Position numbers and translations under genes: made by a program | From: Bacillus changyiensis | GTDB taxonomy: Bacteria; Bacillota; Bacilli; Bacillales; Bacillaceae | Reading direction: 5' to 3' | Assembly: GCF_027706145.1 (NCBI RefSeq) | Contig: NZ_JAQFWW010000005.1 | Span: forward strand, 168,258 to 232,257 | Length of the DNA stretch: 64,000 bases | The notes under the pieces: model-generated | What the model was told of the DNA's origin: nothing | Database searches by the model: none | What the model saw: only the letters and a program-made list of their open reading frames with translations | Part shown: piece after piece, positions 18,509-28,687 of the stretch | Layout of the letters: each line of letters starts with the position of its first letter | How positions within the stretch are numbered: the first letter of the stretch is position 1

Positions 18509-19810
18509 TCATAACTCTCTTCTTAATGCCGTCAATACATTCGTTTTGGTCGCCTTAATAGCCGGGTTTAAACCTGAAAGAATTGCCACTCCTGCACTGA
18601 TCGCTGTTGCAATGAGCACAAGGCTGAGTGGAATATATGAGAAAGTAATATGAAACTCCTCTCCTCCCCCATGAGAAACAGATGAGAGAATAACCGGTAG
18701 AAACTTGTTCACTAAAAAGCTGACACCATATGAAATCATCATTCCGAACACAGACCCAATGACACCGATATAGGCGCTTTCCAGCAAAAACATTTTGCGA
18801 ATCATGTTCGGACTTGCACCAATCGCTTTCATAATTCCGATCTCCTGTGTTCTTTCTGTGACAGCCATTGTCATTGTATTAAAGATACCGATCGCAGAGA
18901 TCAATACCGCTATCACCCCAACAAAAATCAGACCTATTTTAAATGCGGTGAAGAACAAATTGATACTATCCAGCCTTTTCGTAATGGAATCAACATAGAA
19001 GCCCTTATCTTCTAAAGCATTTGTGATTTCTCCAACATGTTCAGCACTGTCAGTATATACAAACATTTTATTTACAACCTGGGATTTTTCCGGTTTTAAA
19101 TAGTCAATAGCATTTTCACTCAAATAGACTGTGGTATCCATTTTCCAAGCATATGAAGACTGTTTTTTCACCCCGACAATCTTAAATTGATGATTCTTTT
19201 TCTTAGCGTTTTCCTCTCCTGTTTTTGCAACTGTTATGTCAATCGTTTTTCCTAAAATATCGCCTTTATATCCTGTTGGTTTTTTTACATTTTTTTCTTT
19301 TTTGTGTTTCTGTTTTTCATATTTCTCTGATTCATTTTTCGTCCAAAGCAGTTTACCAAAATCATAACCGACAACAATTTCATTTGGTGACTTTGCCAAC
19401 CGACCTCGGTCTAGTTTAAAGTTCGTTTTTTGCTCTGCATCCATGTCTGTGAATGTGAGATCCTTAATTTTAGTATTGGTGCGATCAGCTAATTTAGCCT
19501 CTACATCCTCGTTTAAGTACATACGTTCAAATATGGCTGTTACATGTTTTCGATTCTCAAACTCTTGCAAATCTTTTTTTTGAACTGGTTTACCAGCTTT
19601 TCCTTCTTTGCCAGCTACTTTGATTTCTGTCACGATCTGTTTTTTCATGATTTGTTCCGTCATCGATTTTTGCAGCCCAAACCCGACAGACGCAAGCACA
19701 ATTAAAAACGAACAGGCAACAGTTGTTGCAAGGATCGTCATAAACACCCGCAAACGGTTTTTCTTCATATTTCTTCTAATAAATATAAGTTGATCTTTAA
19801 AATTCAACAA
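18509..19810 (-). CDS. ytrF2: YtrF paralogue, MacB/FtsX-type ABC permease (candidate lanthipeptide immunity)
   Basis: A 433-residue permease with one N-terminal TM segment, a large extracytoplasmic domain (about residues 45-285) and three C-terminal TM segments. It is a tandem copy of the neighbouring YtrF: the first 45 residues and the membrane core (AFKIGLIFVGVIAVLISAIG) are almost identical, while the extracytoplasmic domain has diverged. It has no ATPase of its own and presumably uses YtrE. A terminator separates it from ytrF, so it is expressed by readthrough or its own promoter. TTG start with GGGGA. It lies directly upstream of lanA on the same strand. Immunity role is inference from position and the known Ytr response to lipid II antibiotics. 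Confidence 0.85.
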   Translation of the reverse strand: MLNFKDQLIFIRRNMKKNRLRVFMTILATTVACSFLIVLASVGFGLQKSMTEQIMKKQIVTEIKVAGKEGKAGKPVQKKDLQEFENRKHVTAIFERMYLNEDVEAKLADRTNTKIKDLTFTDMDAEQKTNFKLDRGRLAKSPNEIVVGYDFGKLLWTKNESEKYEKQKHKKEKNVKKPTGYKGDILGKTIDITVAKTGEENAKKKNHQFKIVGVKKQSSYAWKMDTTVYLSENAIDYLKPEKSQVVNKMFVYTDSAEHVGEITNALEDKGFYVDSITKRLDSINLFFTAFKIGLIFVGVIAVLISAIGIFNTMTMAVTERTQEIGIMKAIGASPNMIRKMFLLESAYIGVIGSVFGMMISYGVSFLVNKFLPVILSSVSHGGGEEFHITFSYIPLSLVLIATAISAGVAILSGLNPAIKATKTNVLTALRREL

Positions 19811-19860
19811 TAACGTCCCCTTTTCGGATAGATAAATTTCCTGCTGGGAATCATGATGCC

Positions 19861-19890
19861 TATTTTCAAAAAACCGGCGCGACGCCGGCT
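19861..19890 (-). terminator. Terminator of the ytr operon after ytrF
   Basis: CCGGCG and CGCCGG around CGA, followed on the minus strand by seven T. It lies 7 bases past the ytrF stop and marks the ancestral end of the operon, before ytrF2. Confidence 0.88.
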
Positions 19891-19896
19891 TTCAAT

Positions 19897-21219
19897 CTAT
19901 AATTCTCTTCTTAGAGCTGTTAGTACGTTCGTTTTCGTTGCTTTAACAGCTGGATTCAAGCCTGAAAGAATTGCCACTCCTGCACTGATCACGGTTGCAA
20001 TCAGGACAAGACTAACCGGTATGTGTGAGAAAGTGATATTAAACACCTCGCCGTTTCCTCCCTCAGAAACCGATGATAAAATAACGGGTACAAGCTTATT
20101 TACCAAAAAGCTGACACCATATGAAATGATAATTCCAAATACAGAGCCGATGACACCAATATAGGCACTTTCCAGTAAAAACATTTTGCGAATGATATTC
20201 GGACTTGCCCCGATTGCTTTCATAATGCCAATTTCCTGTGTTCTTTCTGTGACTGCCATTGTCATCGTATTAAAGATTCCAATCGCAGAAATCAACACCG
20301 CTATCACCCCAACAAAAATTAGACCGATTTTAAAAGCGGTGAAAAACACATTGATACCCTCGAGCTTTTTGGTGATCGAATCAACATGGTATCCTTTATC
20401 CTCTAAATCTTTGGTAATATCGCCGACATGATCACCGCTGTCAGCATAAACCGCCAAACTTTTTACAATGTCCCCACTATCTTTATCAGCTTTTAGAAAA
20501 CCAGTTATATCTTTCTCCATTTCATTACTAACAAAAACGTTGGAGTCAGTTGCCCAATCATATGAAGGTTTTTTCGCCACACCGACAACTTTTAGATCAT
20601 ATGTTTTAACTTTTTTCTTCCCTTTTTCCCCTTCTTTTGTGACTTTTAATTCAATCGTTTTTCCCAGGATATCGCCTTTATACCCCTTTGGTTGTTTAGC
20701 TTCTTCTACATTTTTACTTACCTGTTTTTCATATTTCTCCGTTTCTTTTTTCGTCCAGAACATTTTGCCAAAATGATAGCCGACAACAATTTCGTTCGGT
20801 GACTTTGCCACCCGTCCGCGGTCCAAATCTAAGTTGGCTTTTTCTTCTCCCGCCATATCCGTAATCATAAGCTGTGGTACTTGAGTGTTGGTCCGCTTAC
20901 CAAATTTAGCTTCTATAGGTACGTGTACTTCTGTACGCTCAAAAATAGCTGTAACATGTTCATGGTTTTCAAACTCTTTCAAGTCTTTCTTTTGAACCGG
21001 CTTGTCAGGTTGATCATCTTTCCCGAAGACATCAATTTTCGTGACAATCTGATCCTTCATCAGCTCTTCAGTCATCGATTTTTGCAATCCAAACCCAACA
21101 GAAGCAAGCACAATTAAAAACGCACAGGCAACAGTTGTTGCAAGAATCGTCATAAACACCCGCAAGCGGTTTTTCTTCATATTTCTTCTAATAAATCTAA
21201 GCTGATCTTTAAACTTCAA
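19897..21219 (-). CDS. ytrF: ABC transporter permease YtrF (MacB/FtsX type)
   Basis: A 440-residue permease: N-terminal TM (VFMTILATTVACAFLIVLAS), extracytoplasmic MacB-like periplasmic core domain to about residue 295, then three TM segments and the FtsX signature. Last gene of the ytr operon, which in B. subtilis is induced by antibiotics that block lipid II cycling and affects wall thickness, biofilm and competence. The TTG at 21219 (MKFKDQLRF) is preferred to the ATG at 21228, which sits directly on the GGGG. It overlaps the end of ytrE. It pairs with the ATPase YtrE. Confidence 0.92.
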   Translation of the reverse strand: MKFKDQLRFIRRNMKKNRLRVFMTILATTVACAFLIVLASVGFGLQKSMTEELMKDQIVTKIDVFGKDDQPDKPVQKKDLKEFENHEHVTAIFERTEVHVPIEAKFGKRTNTQVPQLMITDMAGEEKANLDLDRGRVAKSPNEIVVGYHFGKMFWTKKETEKYEKQVSKNVEEAKQPKGYKGDILGKTIELKVTKEGEKGKKKVKTYDLKVVGVAKKPSYDWATDSNVFVSNEMEKDITGFLKADKDSGDIVKSLAVYADSGDHVGDITKDLEDKGYHVDSITKKLEGINVFFTAFKIGLIFVGVIAVLISAIGIFNTMTMAVTERTQEIGIMKAIGASPNIIRKMFLLESAYIGVIGSVFGIIISYGVSFLVNKLVPVILSSVSEGGNGEVFNITFSHIPVSLVLIATVISAGVAILSGLNPAVKATKTNVLTALRREL

Positions 21220-21907
21220 GGGTCTCATCCCCTTTCTTCAGGACGCCATCTGCTAAATGAAATTTCTTACTGGCGATTGATGCTACCTCATCATCATGAG
21301 TGATGATAATAAAAGTAATTCCTCTTTCTCTGTTCAGCTGCTTTATAAACTGGAGGATTTCCTGTTCTGTTTCAGAGTCCAAACTTCCCGTCGGCTCATC
21401 TGCTAATATAATCGACGGGTTTAAAATGAGTGCCCGTGCGATACTGACGCGTTGCTGCTGTCCACCGGAAAGCTCGTTCGGATAATGGCCAGCATGATTT
21501 TCAAGACCGACCCGTTGCAACATTTCATTGACCTTTTGTTTTCTTTCTGCCGGACGAATGCCTTTTAAGGTGAGCGGTAGCTCAATATTTTCAAACGTCG
21601 TTAAGCTTGGGATGAGTTGAAAGCTTTGAAAGATAAAGCCGAAATTTTCAAGCCGGAACGTTGCCCAGTCTTTCTCACTGAATGCTGTCACATCAGTTCC
21701 ATCAATTACAATCTTCCCTTTTGTCGGGGCTATGTAGCCAGATATTAAGTTTAATAGTGTTGATTTACCTGAACCGCTTCGCCCCACAACACAGGCGATC
21801 TCACCTTTTTCGACAGTCAGTGAAACATCTTTTAACACTTTAATTTCATTTTCTCGTCCTTTTTTTCCAATTGTGAAAGAATGATGGATATGCTGAATAT
21901 GAATCAT
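21209..21907 (-). CDS. ytrE: ABC transporter ATPase YtrE (LolD/MacB type)
   Basis: A 232-residue ATPase with Walker A GRSGSGKST, signature LSGGQQQR, Walker B IILADEPTGSLD and a switch His in IIITHDDE. This is the MacB/LolD class that drives FtsX-type permeases by mechanotransmission and does not transport through a channel. It overlaps ytrF and probably energises both ytrF and its paralogue. AAGGAGAGAG precedes the ATG. Confidence 0.93.
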   Translation of the reverse strand: MIHIQHIHHSFTIGKKGRENEIKVLKDVSLTVEKGEIACVVGRSGSGKSTLLNLISGYIAPTKGKIVIDGTDVTAFSEKDWATFRLENFGFIFQSFQLIPSLTTFENIELPLTLKGIRPAERKQKVNEMLQRVGLENHAGHYPNELSGGQQQRVSIARALILNPSIILADEPTGSLDSETEQEILQFIKQLNRERGITFIIITHDDEVASIASKKFHLADGVLKKGDETLEV

Positions 21908-21922
21908 AATCTCTCTCCTTTA

Positions 21923-22897
21923 TTAATACTTTGTTTTTTTATAAATTAAAAAGTAGCTAAGCAAAAAGCCAACGACTGCACCTATGATCATTCCAACTCC
22001 ATATCCGATAAGAGAATCATCAGCATCATAACCTATATATCCAAATCCAAGAATCCCAAAAATAATCACCGCAATTTGAACCGGACGGTCAAGCTGTTTC
22101 CATAAGAAAAAGCTTCCTGCTCGTTCGCTAGGCTGTTTGCTAAAACAAAAGTAACCGATTAGATAAAACAAAATGCTCATGATAGCTGGGATTAACAGGA
22201 TATTCATTGACTCACTGAGCCAAGCACCTGTATTTATATAAACGATTGGAATGCAAAACTGCAACAATGGGTTATCTAATAAGGGGATTTGATGCCAAAA
22301 AGTATCCCTTTCAAAGATCATTTTTACATTTAGAAAAGGTAGAACAACCAATAAAAACGGCATGATTGTAACACTAAACGCTGTTAACAACTGTGCAAAA
22401 ATATGGCCTGTCATGGCTCCAGCAGCGATGACTAAAGCATAAGCCATAAAACTAATCACCAGAGAACCAATCATATAATGCTGAAAAAATAATACACTTT
22501 CAGGTTTGAGAATGATGAACAATACCTCTGATAGCAAATAGCTAAGCAACTGGGAGGTCATTAACACCACTCCACCTAGCAAAAATTTTGTATTAAATAC
22601 CTGACCTCTTGTATAGGGTAGACTTAACGTAAAATCCAGCCAGCCTTTGCTTCGCTCCACTCCTAACTGAACGACCGCCAATATAATAGCTATCCCAATT
22701 CGCCAAGTGAATGAGTCTGTTGGCGTGTAATCAATCACAAAACGGGCCCTATCAGAGAAGTGATAAAATGTATGTTGATAGTCATGATATTGATCTATAA
22801 TCGAAGCAGGAGTGATAAGAAGCAGTAAACAAAAAATTGTAATGAACAGAGCTTGATTGTGTTTCCACTCTTTAAAAAGTAATCCGCGGTCTATCAT
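21923..22897 (-). CDS. ytrD: ABC transporter permease YtrD (YtrC/D family)
   Basis: A 324-residue permease with about eight TM segments. It is clearly similar to YtrC next to it along the whole length (DRGLLFKEWKHNQALF; DFTLSLPYTRGQVFNTKF; LDRPVQIAVIIFGILGFGY). The pair should form the membrane part of the YtrBCD transporter. Reported B. subtilis work links the system to acetoin use and to cell-wall antibiotic stress; the substrate is not settled. Fifteen bases upstream of ytrE in the same operon. Confidence 0.88.
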   Translation of the reverse strand: MIDRGLLFKEWKHNQALFITIFCLLLLITPASIIDQYHDYQHTFYHFSDRARFVIDYTPTDSFTWRIGIAIILAVVQLGVERSKGWLDFTLSLPYTRGQVFNTKFLLGGVVLMTSQLLSYLLSEVLFIILKPESVLFFQHYMIGSLVISFMAYALVIAAGAMTGHIFAQLLTAFSVTIMPFLLVVLPFLNVKMIFERDTFWHQIPLLDNPLLQFCIPIVYINTGAWLSESMNILLIPAIMSILFYLIGYFCFSKQPSERAGSFFLWKQLDRPVQIAVIIFGILGFGYIGYDADDSLIGYGVGMIIGAVVGFLLSYFLIYKKTKY

Positions 22898-22957
22898 CTG
22901 TGTTTCCCTCCAAACTTTACGATGAATACCTCCCTTTTGTCGGAGAAAATAACATGA

Positions 22958-23929
22958 TCAGTACTTTGTTTTTTTATAAATTGAAAAGTAACTAATGGAA
23001 AAGCCAACGACTGCACCTATGATCATCCCGATTACATATCCGGTAAGAGAATCGCCGGATTCATAACCGAAGTACCCAAAACCAAGAATTCCAAAAATGG
23101 TGACTGTAATTTGAACGGGACGGTCAAGTTGTTTAAACAAGAAAAAATTTCCGTTTCGTTCATTGTGATGTTTTAGAAAACTAAAGTGGCCAATCAAATA
23201 AAACAAAATGCTTATAAAAACTGGGATGAACAAAATAAATGTTGATTCAGTGACCCAATGTCCATCTATATAAACGATTGGAATGAGATACTTTAATGAA
23301 CTATCAAATAAAGGAAACGATTTTTCAAAAGCAGACCTCCCCATCCAAACTGACAGATTTAATACAGGCAGACCAATGATTAAAAAAGGCATGATTGCAA
23401 CACTAAACGCTGTTAATAACTGAGCAATGATATGACCTGTCAAGGCTCCTGCAGCCATGACTAAAGCATAAGCCATAAAACTAATCACCATTGAGCCAAT
23501 CATATAATGGTGGAAAAAAAGCACACTTTCAGGTTTAAGAATCATGATCAATAGCTCTGATAACAAATAACTGAGCAATTGAGATGCGATTAACACGATG
23601 ACGCCGAGGAAAAATTTCGTATTAAATACCTGACTTCTTGAATAGGGCAAGCTTAAGGTAAAGTCAAGCAAACCTTTGCTTCGCTCCATTCCTATCTGAA
23701 AGACAGCTAATATAATGCCTAGCCCTATTTGCCAAGTTATTGCATAGCCATAAGGTGCATAATCAATAATAAAACGTGCCTCATTAGGATAGTAGTGCAG
23801 CTCATTTAAGTAGGCACGATAATCATTTAAAAGTGAAAAAGGATGAATGAATAACAAAAAACAAAAAATGATCAGAAACAAAATTTGATGCTGTTTCCAT
23901 TCCTTATAAAGTAATCCCCGGTCTACCAT
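22958..23929 (-). CDS. ytrC: ABC transporter permease YtrC
   Basis: A 323-residue polytopic permease, paralogous to YtrD. It starts DRGLLYKEWKQHQ and contains DFTLSLPYSRSQVFNTKF, the family signature. It overlaps ytrB by seven bases, showing translational coupling. With YtrD it should form a heterodimeric channel served by YtrB. The ytrC-ytrD duplication is old and also found in B. subtilis. Confidence 0.88.
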   Translation of the reverse strand: MVDRGLLYKEWKQHQILFLIIFCFLLFIHPFSLLNDYRAYLNELHYYPNEARFIIDYAPYGYAITWQIGLGIILAVFQIGMERSKGLLDFTLSLPYSRSQVFNTKFFLGVIVLIASQLLSYLLSELLIMILKPESVLFFHHYMIGSMVISFMAYALVMAAGALTGHIIAQLLTAFSVAIMPFLIIGLPVLNLSVWMGRSAFEKSFPLFDSSLKYLIPIVYIDGHWVTESTFILFIPVFISILFYLIGHFSFLKHHNERNGNFFLFKQLDRPVQITVTIFGILGFGYFGYESGDSLTGYVIGMIIGAVVGFSISYFSIYKKTKY

Positions 23930-24801
23930 CTGCGTTTTCCTCCAAACTTTGCAATGAATACCTCCTCAAGGCTGACAGGAAGTTCATTCCATACTTTAGG
24001 AGACAAACTTTTAAGAAATTGTTTTCTGATCTCATCTTCTTTCGAAAGAAGCACTGTATAAAACACCCCAGTTTGATCTAAAACAGGAATTTCTTTTTCC
24101 CTGATTTTCAAGTTGATATCTTCCTCAAAAGCCATTTGAATCTTGATAAATTCACTTTTTAGTTCATCAAGGTCCATGACATTTGACAATGTATTGTCTT
24201 CAAGAAACCCGATTCTGTTACACATTCTCTCAATATCTTCGAGTCTGTGGGACGTAATTAGGATTGTGGTACGGTTTTCAGCCACTTCATCAACCATCAA
24301 TTGAAGAACATCATGCCTTGTGACCGCATCAATTCCATCTGTCGGTTCGTCAAGCAAAATGACCGCTGGTCTAATAGCGAAAGCAAGAATGATGGAAAAT
24401 TGTTTTTTTAATCCTGTTGATAGTTCACGATATTTTTTTGTTTCAGGTATTCCATATCTATTCATCAATTCATTGGCATAAGTGACATCAAAGTCCGGAT
24501 AAATGTTGCGAAGCAAAGCAACGAGCTGTTTGTAATGGTATTTTTCAAAATAAGGATTTTGAACAGGCATATACACGATATTACGTTTCACTAGCGGATG
24601 ATCCTTAACTTTGACACCATCAAATAGAATCTCTCCGTCATCAGGAAGTAAAATTTGCTGGATGAGGCGCAAAAGCGTTGTTTTCCCTGAACCGTTTCGC
24701 CCGAGCAACCCGAAAATTTCCCCTTCTTCAAGCTTTAAAGAGATATTTTTCAGTATCTCTTGTCCATTAATTGTTTTTGAAACATGCTGTAACTCGATCA
24801 T
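23923..24801 (-). CDS. ytrB: ABC transporter ATPase YtrB
   Basis: A 292-residue ATPase, the same length as B. subtilis YtrB. Walker A is GRNGSGKTT, the signature region is LSTGLKKQFS and Walker B is AVILLDEPTDGID. The C-terminal 80 residues form a specific extension. The start at 24801 (MIELQHVSK) has GGGGGG upstream and its ATG overlaps the ytrA stop (ATGA), typical of coupled translation. An open frame extends 15 codons further but has no ribosome binding site. Confidence 0.92.
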   Translation of the reverse strand: MIELQHVSKTINGQEILKNISLKLEEGEIFGLLGRNGSGKTTLLRLIQQILLPDDGEILFDGVKVKDHPLVKRNIVYMPVQNPYFEKYHYKQLVALLRNIYPDFDVTYANELMNRYGIPETKKYRELSTGLKKQFSIILAFAIRPAVILLDEPTDGIDAVTRHDVLQLMVDEVAENRTTILITSHRLEDIERMCNRIGFLEDNTLSNVMDLDELKSEFIKIQMAFEEDINLKIREKEIPVLDQTGVFYTVLLSKEDEIRKQFLKSLSPKVWNELPVSLEEVFIAKFGGKRRW

Positions 24802-25187
24802 ATTTGTTCGCCCCCCTTTACTTCTTTGCTGATTTCCGTTATCCACTCTTGTAGTTTTTTTATGTCAATTCCTGCATAGTGCGCATCGATGATCAGTTGT
24901 TTTAGTTGCTCTTTAATCATCGTGATCTTCCCTTCATCAAGCGTGATTTTTGCATTTTCTGAAATGTATGTCCCTCTTCCCCGCAAAGTTTCAATAATTC
25001 CTTCGCGTTCAAGTTCTTTATAGGCTTTACTAACAGTATTTGGATTTGCAATAATAACCGTTGCAAGCTCTCTAACAGAAGGAAGCTTATCACCGGGTTT
25101 CATTATCCCTTTTAAACAAAGCTCTTTCATTTGCTGAATGATCTGTTCATAGATCGGTGTTGAGCTTCTTGGATCGATTTGAATCAT
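24798..25187 (-). CDS. ytrA: GntR/YtrA-family repressor of the ytr operon
   Basis: A 129-residue regulator. Residues 5-75 are a GntR winged helix-turn-helix (STPIYEQIIQQMKELCLKGI, then KLPSVRELATVIIANPNTVS, then LRGRGTYIS). The short C-terminal part lacks a large effector domain, as in the YtrA subfamily. In B. subtilis YtrA represses its own operon and is relieved by lipid II-active antibiotics. A matching operator lies upstream of ytrG. Autoregulation is therefore well supported. Confidence 0.93.
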   Translation of the reverse strand: MIQIDPRSSTPIYEQIIQQMKELCLKGIMKPGDKLPSVRELATVIIANPNTVSKAYKELEREGIIETLRGRGTYISENAKITLDEGKITMIKEQLKQLIIDAHYAGIDIKKLQEWITEISKEVKGGEQI

Positions 25188-25251
25188 CTATCTCCCTTCT
25201 TTCTTACCATTTCCGATATTGTTTAGCATAGGATAACGATCCATATCTTTA

Positions 25252-25431
25252 TTAAGGCTTAATTTGCGTGTGAATATATTGAATAGAATCACTTGGAAGG
25301 AGCTTTTGTTCAACCTTTTGCTTCACAACAGAACTAACTGCTGTAAACATAAAAAGAAATGTACAAGCAATTGCCCCAGAAATCACTAAAGTGAAGTATT
25401 TTCTTGTGTTCATTCGTTTTTTTCGTTTCAT
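25252..25431 (-). CDS. ytrG: Small membrane protein, YtrG-like, first gene of the ytr operon
   Basis: A 59-residue protein found by hand. It starts MKRKKRMNTRKYFT, has one hydrophobic segment (LVISGAIACTFLFMFTAV), then a polar tail ending TQIKP. AAAGGAGAG lies before the ATG. It is the first gene after the ytr promoter and operator, the position of ytrG in B. subtilis; the role of YtrG is not known. The basic N-terminus predicts an N-in single-pass topology. Confidence 0.75.
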   Translation of the reverse strand: MKRKKRMNTRKYFTLVISGAIACTFLFMFTAVSSVVKQKVEQKLLPSDSIQYIHTQIKP

Positions 25432-25474
25432 TTTAAACTCTCCTTTAAAAAGAGATTCTTTTTATCATGTATTA

Positions 25475-25532
25475 AGTGTATTACTTTTTATAGTACACCT
25501 AATACAATAAAGAGAGATATGCAAATTGTCAA
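25475..25532 (-). promoter_or_regulatory. ytr operon promoter and YtrA operator
   Basis: On the minus strand TTGACA (25527-25532) and TATTGT (25504-25509) are separated by 17 bases. Immediately downstream is an inverted repeat, AGTGTA at 25475-25480 and TACACC at 25494-25499 with 13 bases between, matching the YtrA operator AGTGTA-N13-TACACT with one mismatch. The site overlaps the transcription start, fitting repression. Confidence 0.85.
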
Positions 25533-25585
25533 CACTTTTTTTATTTACTGAACACCCGGTGGTGGAACAATGCCATATATAAATA

Positions 25586-25611
25586 AAAGACCCCTTATTA
25601 AAGAGGTCTTT
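25586..25611 (-). terminator. Terminator of ytzC
   Basis: AAAGACC(T)CTT pairs with AAG(G)GGTCTTT, followed by TTATTTAT on the minus strand. The ytzC stop codon lies in the loop. Confidence 0.8.
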
Positions 25612-25876
25612 CAAATGATCTCTGCAAGATCATATTGTTTTGAAGGGTTTGCAGCTGAAGCCGCTTGCGGTAAATTTCTTCTCGTTGCTGCTCATTCGCA
25701 AACAATGAGAGCTTATTCAAATCATTGACCGCACTTTCAAGCCCAAGCTGCGCATCACTGTACTCTGTCTCATTATAATGTTCCTGCTTACATGCAGTTT
25801 CAAACTGAGATATAGCGAATTCATATGCATCTTCGCTTCTTTGGATGTGCTCACCAACAGATTGTCTTGTCGCCAA
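25598..25876 (-). CDS. ytzC: YtzC, DUF2524 family small protein
   Basis: A 92-residue soluble, largely helical protein (GEHIQRSEDAYEFAISQFE; LNKLSLFANEQQREEIYR), matching the DUF2524 family of Bacilli. Function unknown. TTG start with AAGGAGGGG upstream. Divergent from ytqA. Confidence 0.85.
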   Translation of the reverse strand: MATRQSVGEHIQRSEDAYEFAISQFETACKQEHYNETEYSDAQLGLESAVNDLNKLSLFANEQQREEIYRKRLQLQTLQNNMILQRSFERPL

Positions 25877-26029
25877 GAAAACCCCTCCTTAATGGAATCA
25901 TTCCATCACTTTTAGTTTGGCCAGACGATCCTTAGATCAGTAAAGAAAATAATGGTCCAACTTCGATTTGTTCAAATCGTTTATTTTTGCTACAATTTTA
26001 TAATGCCATCTATTAGAGGAGGTTCTTTT

Positions 26030-27591
<1,562 letters not shown>

Positions 27592-27593
27592 AC

Positions 27594-28673
27594 TTATGAA
27601 CTTTTATTCCAAGGCATTTTTTGTAACTTACGATACGCTCTACCATTGATATAGAAAAAGAAAGACGTTTTGCCGCTTGCTTTAATCAACTTTTTAGCCA
27701 GACGCCCCATTTCTTTTTGGCTCGCTACCTTATCATCGGATAAGTATACACCTAATAGACCTCTGTTAATTAAACGATGGAAATTTTCATGCGGAATTCC
27801 ACGCAAATGTTCATCAGCCATTTCGATAAAATATTTAAGTCTTTCCATCATCTCTGTATGGGATGAATAGTATGTACAAAAGTTTAAGTCCCCACCGAGC
27901 AAATCTTCTTCTTGATCAATCAAATAATCAAGCAGAATATGCAATCCTTGTACGTACGGAAAATAGCTATCACGAATTTTTTTTGCCAGACCTTCCGTAA
28001 AGTCAGAACGAACTGAATAGGATACTAAACAAAAAATGCCGAGTGTCGAACCTGCACACGCTGAAAACTCATACCATTCCATCTTTGGTAAAGCGGATTT
28101 ATAGTTGTTAAACCAAGCTTCAAGCCGTGGGACACGTTCATGTTCAATGACATGTTTATGAACTTGCAGATCACAATAATAACTGCAAAGTTCGTACAAA
28201 TAATCCTTCATGACATGATAATTTTCGGTCGTAGCTAAGACGTTTTGGCATGTTTTGACTAATTCATGCAAATAGCCCTGATCATTTTGATCTTCCCTGA
28301 ATTGATAATAGTTTTTTAATTCCGCCCCGACAGTCAAAGCATCTTTCATTGACTGATGAAGCATTGAGAAATCTTCCGGGTCAAGGGATGTACTCCGATC
28401 ACATAAATTATCAAGATAGTCGCTAATCGTTTGATAGGCGATAATAAAGCGAATCGATTGCTCAATTTGCTGACCTGAAAGGAGTGCCATAATGCCGCCT
28501 CCTTCACAATGAAAAGCTTTATTTTTTAAGCTCGCCAGTGCCTGTGATTTCAGTTCAGGATTTTCAATGCTTTCCGCCTTGGTTCGCCATTTATCTAATT
28601 CTTGATGAACAAGCGGAAAAACATCTTTATATACTCTTGCCATTAATCCAAAAGGATGCTCCGGTACTGACAA
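27594..28673 (-). CDS. ytpB: Tetraprenyl-beta-curcumene synthase YtpB
   Basis: A 359-residue DUF2600 protein, the large-terpene synthase class that cyclises heptaprenyl/tetraprenyl diphosphates to sesquarterpenes in Bacillus. Characteristic segments are AYQTISDYLDNLCDRSTSLD (Asp-rich) and GLHILLDYLIDQEEDLLGGD. Sesquarterpenes are reported in Bacillus spores. The TTG at 28673 has GGAGG eight bases upstream and gives MSVPEHPFG, as in B. subtilis; the ATG at 28688 overlaps that ribosome binding site. It is in one operon with ytpA. Confidence 0.92.
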   Translation of the reverse strand: MSVPEHPFGLMARVYKDVFPLVHQELDKWRTKAESIENPELKSQALASLKNKAFHCEGGGIMALLSGQQIEQSIRFIIAYQTISDYLDNLCDRSTSLDPEDFSMLHQSMKDALTVGAELKNYYQFREDQNDQGYLHELVKTCQNVLATTENYHVMKDYLYELCSYYCDLQVHKHVIEHERVPRLEAWFNNYKSALPKMEWYEFSACAGSTLGIFCLVSYSVRSDFTEGLAKKIRDSYFPYVQGLHILLDYLIDQEEDLLGGDLNFCTYYSSHTEMMERLKYFIEMADEHLRGIPHENFHRLINRGLLGVYLSDDKVASQKEMGRLAKKLIKASGKTSFFFYINGRAYRKLQKMPWNKSS

Positions 28674-28687
28674 AGATTGCACCTCCA

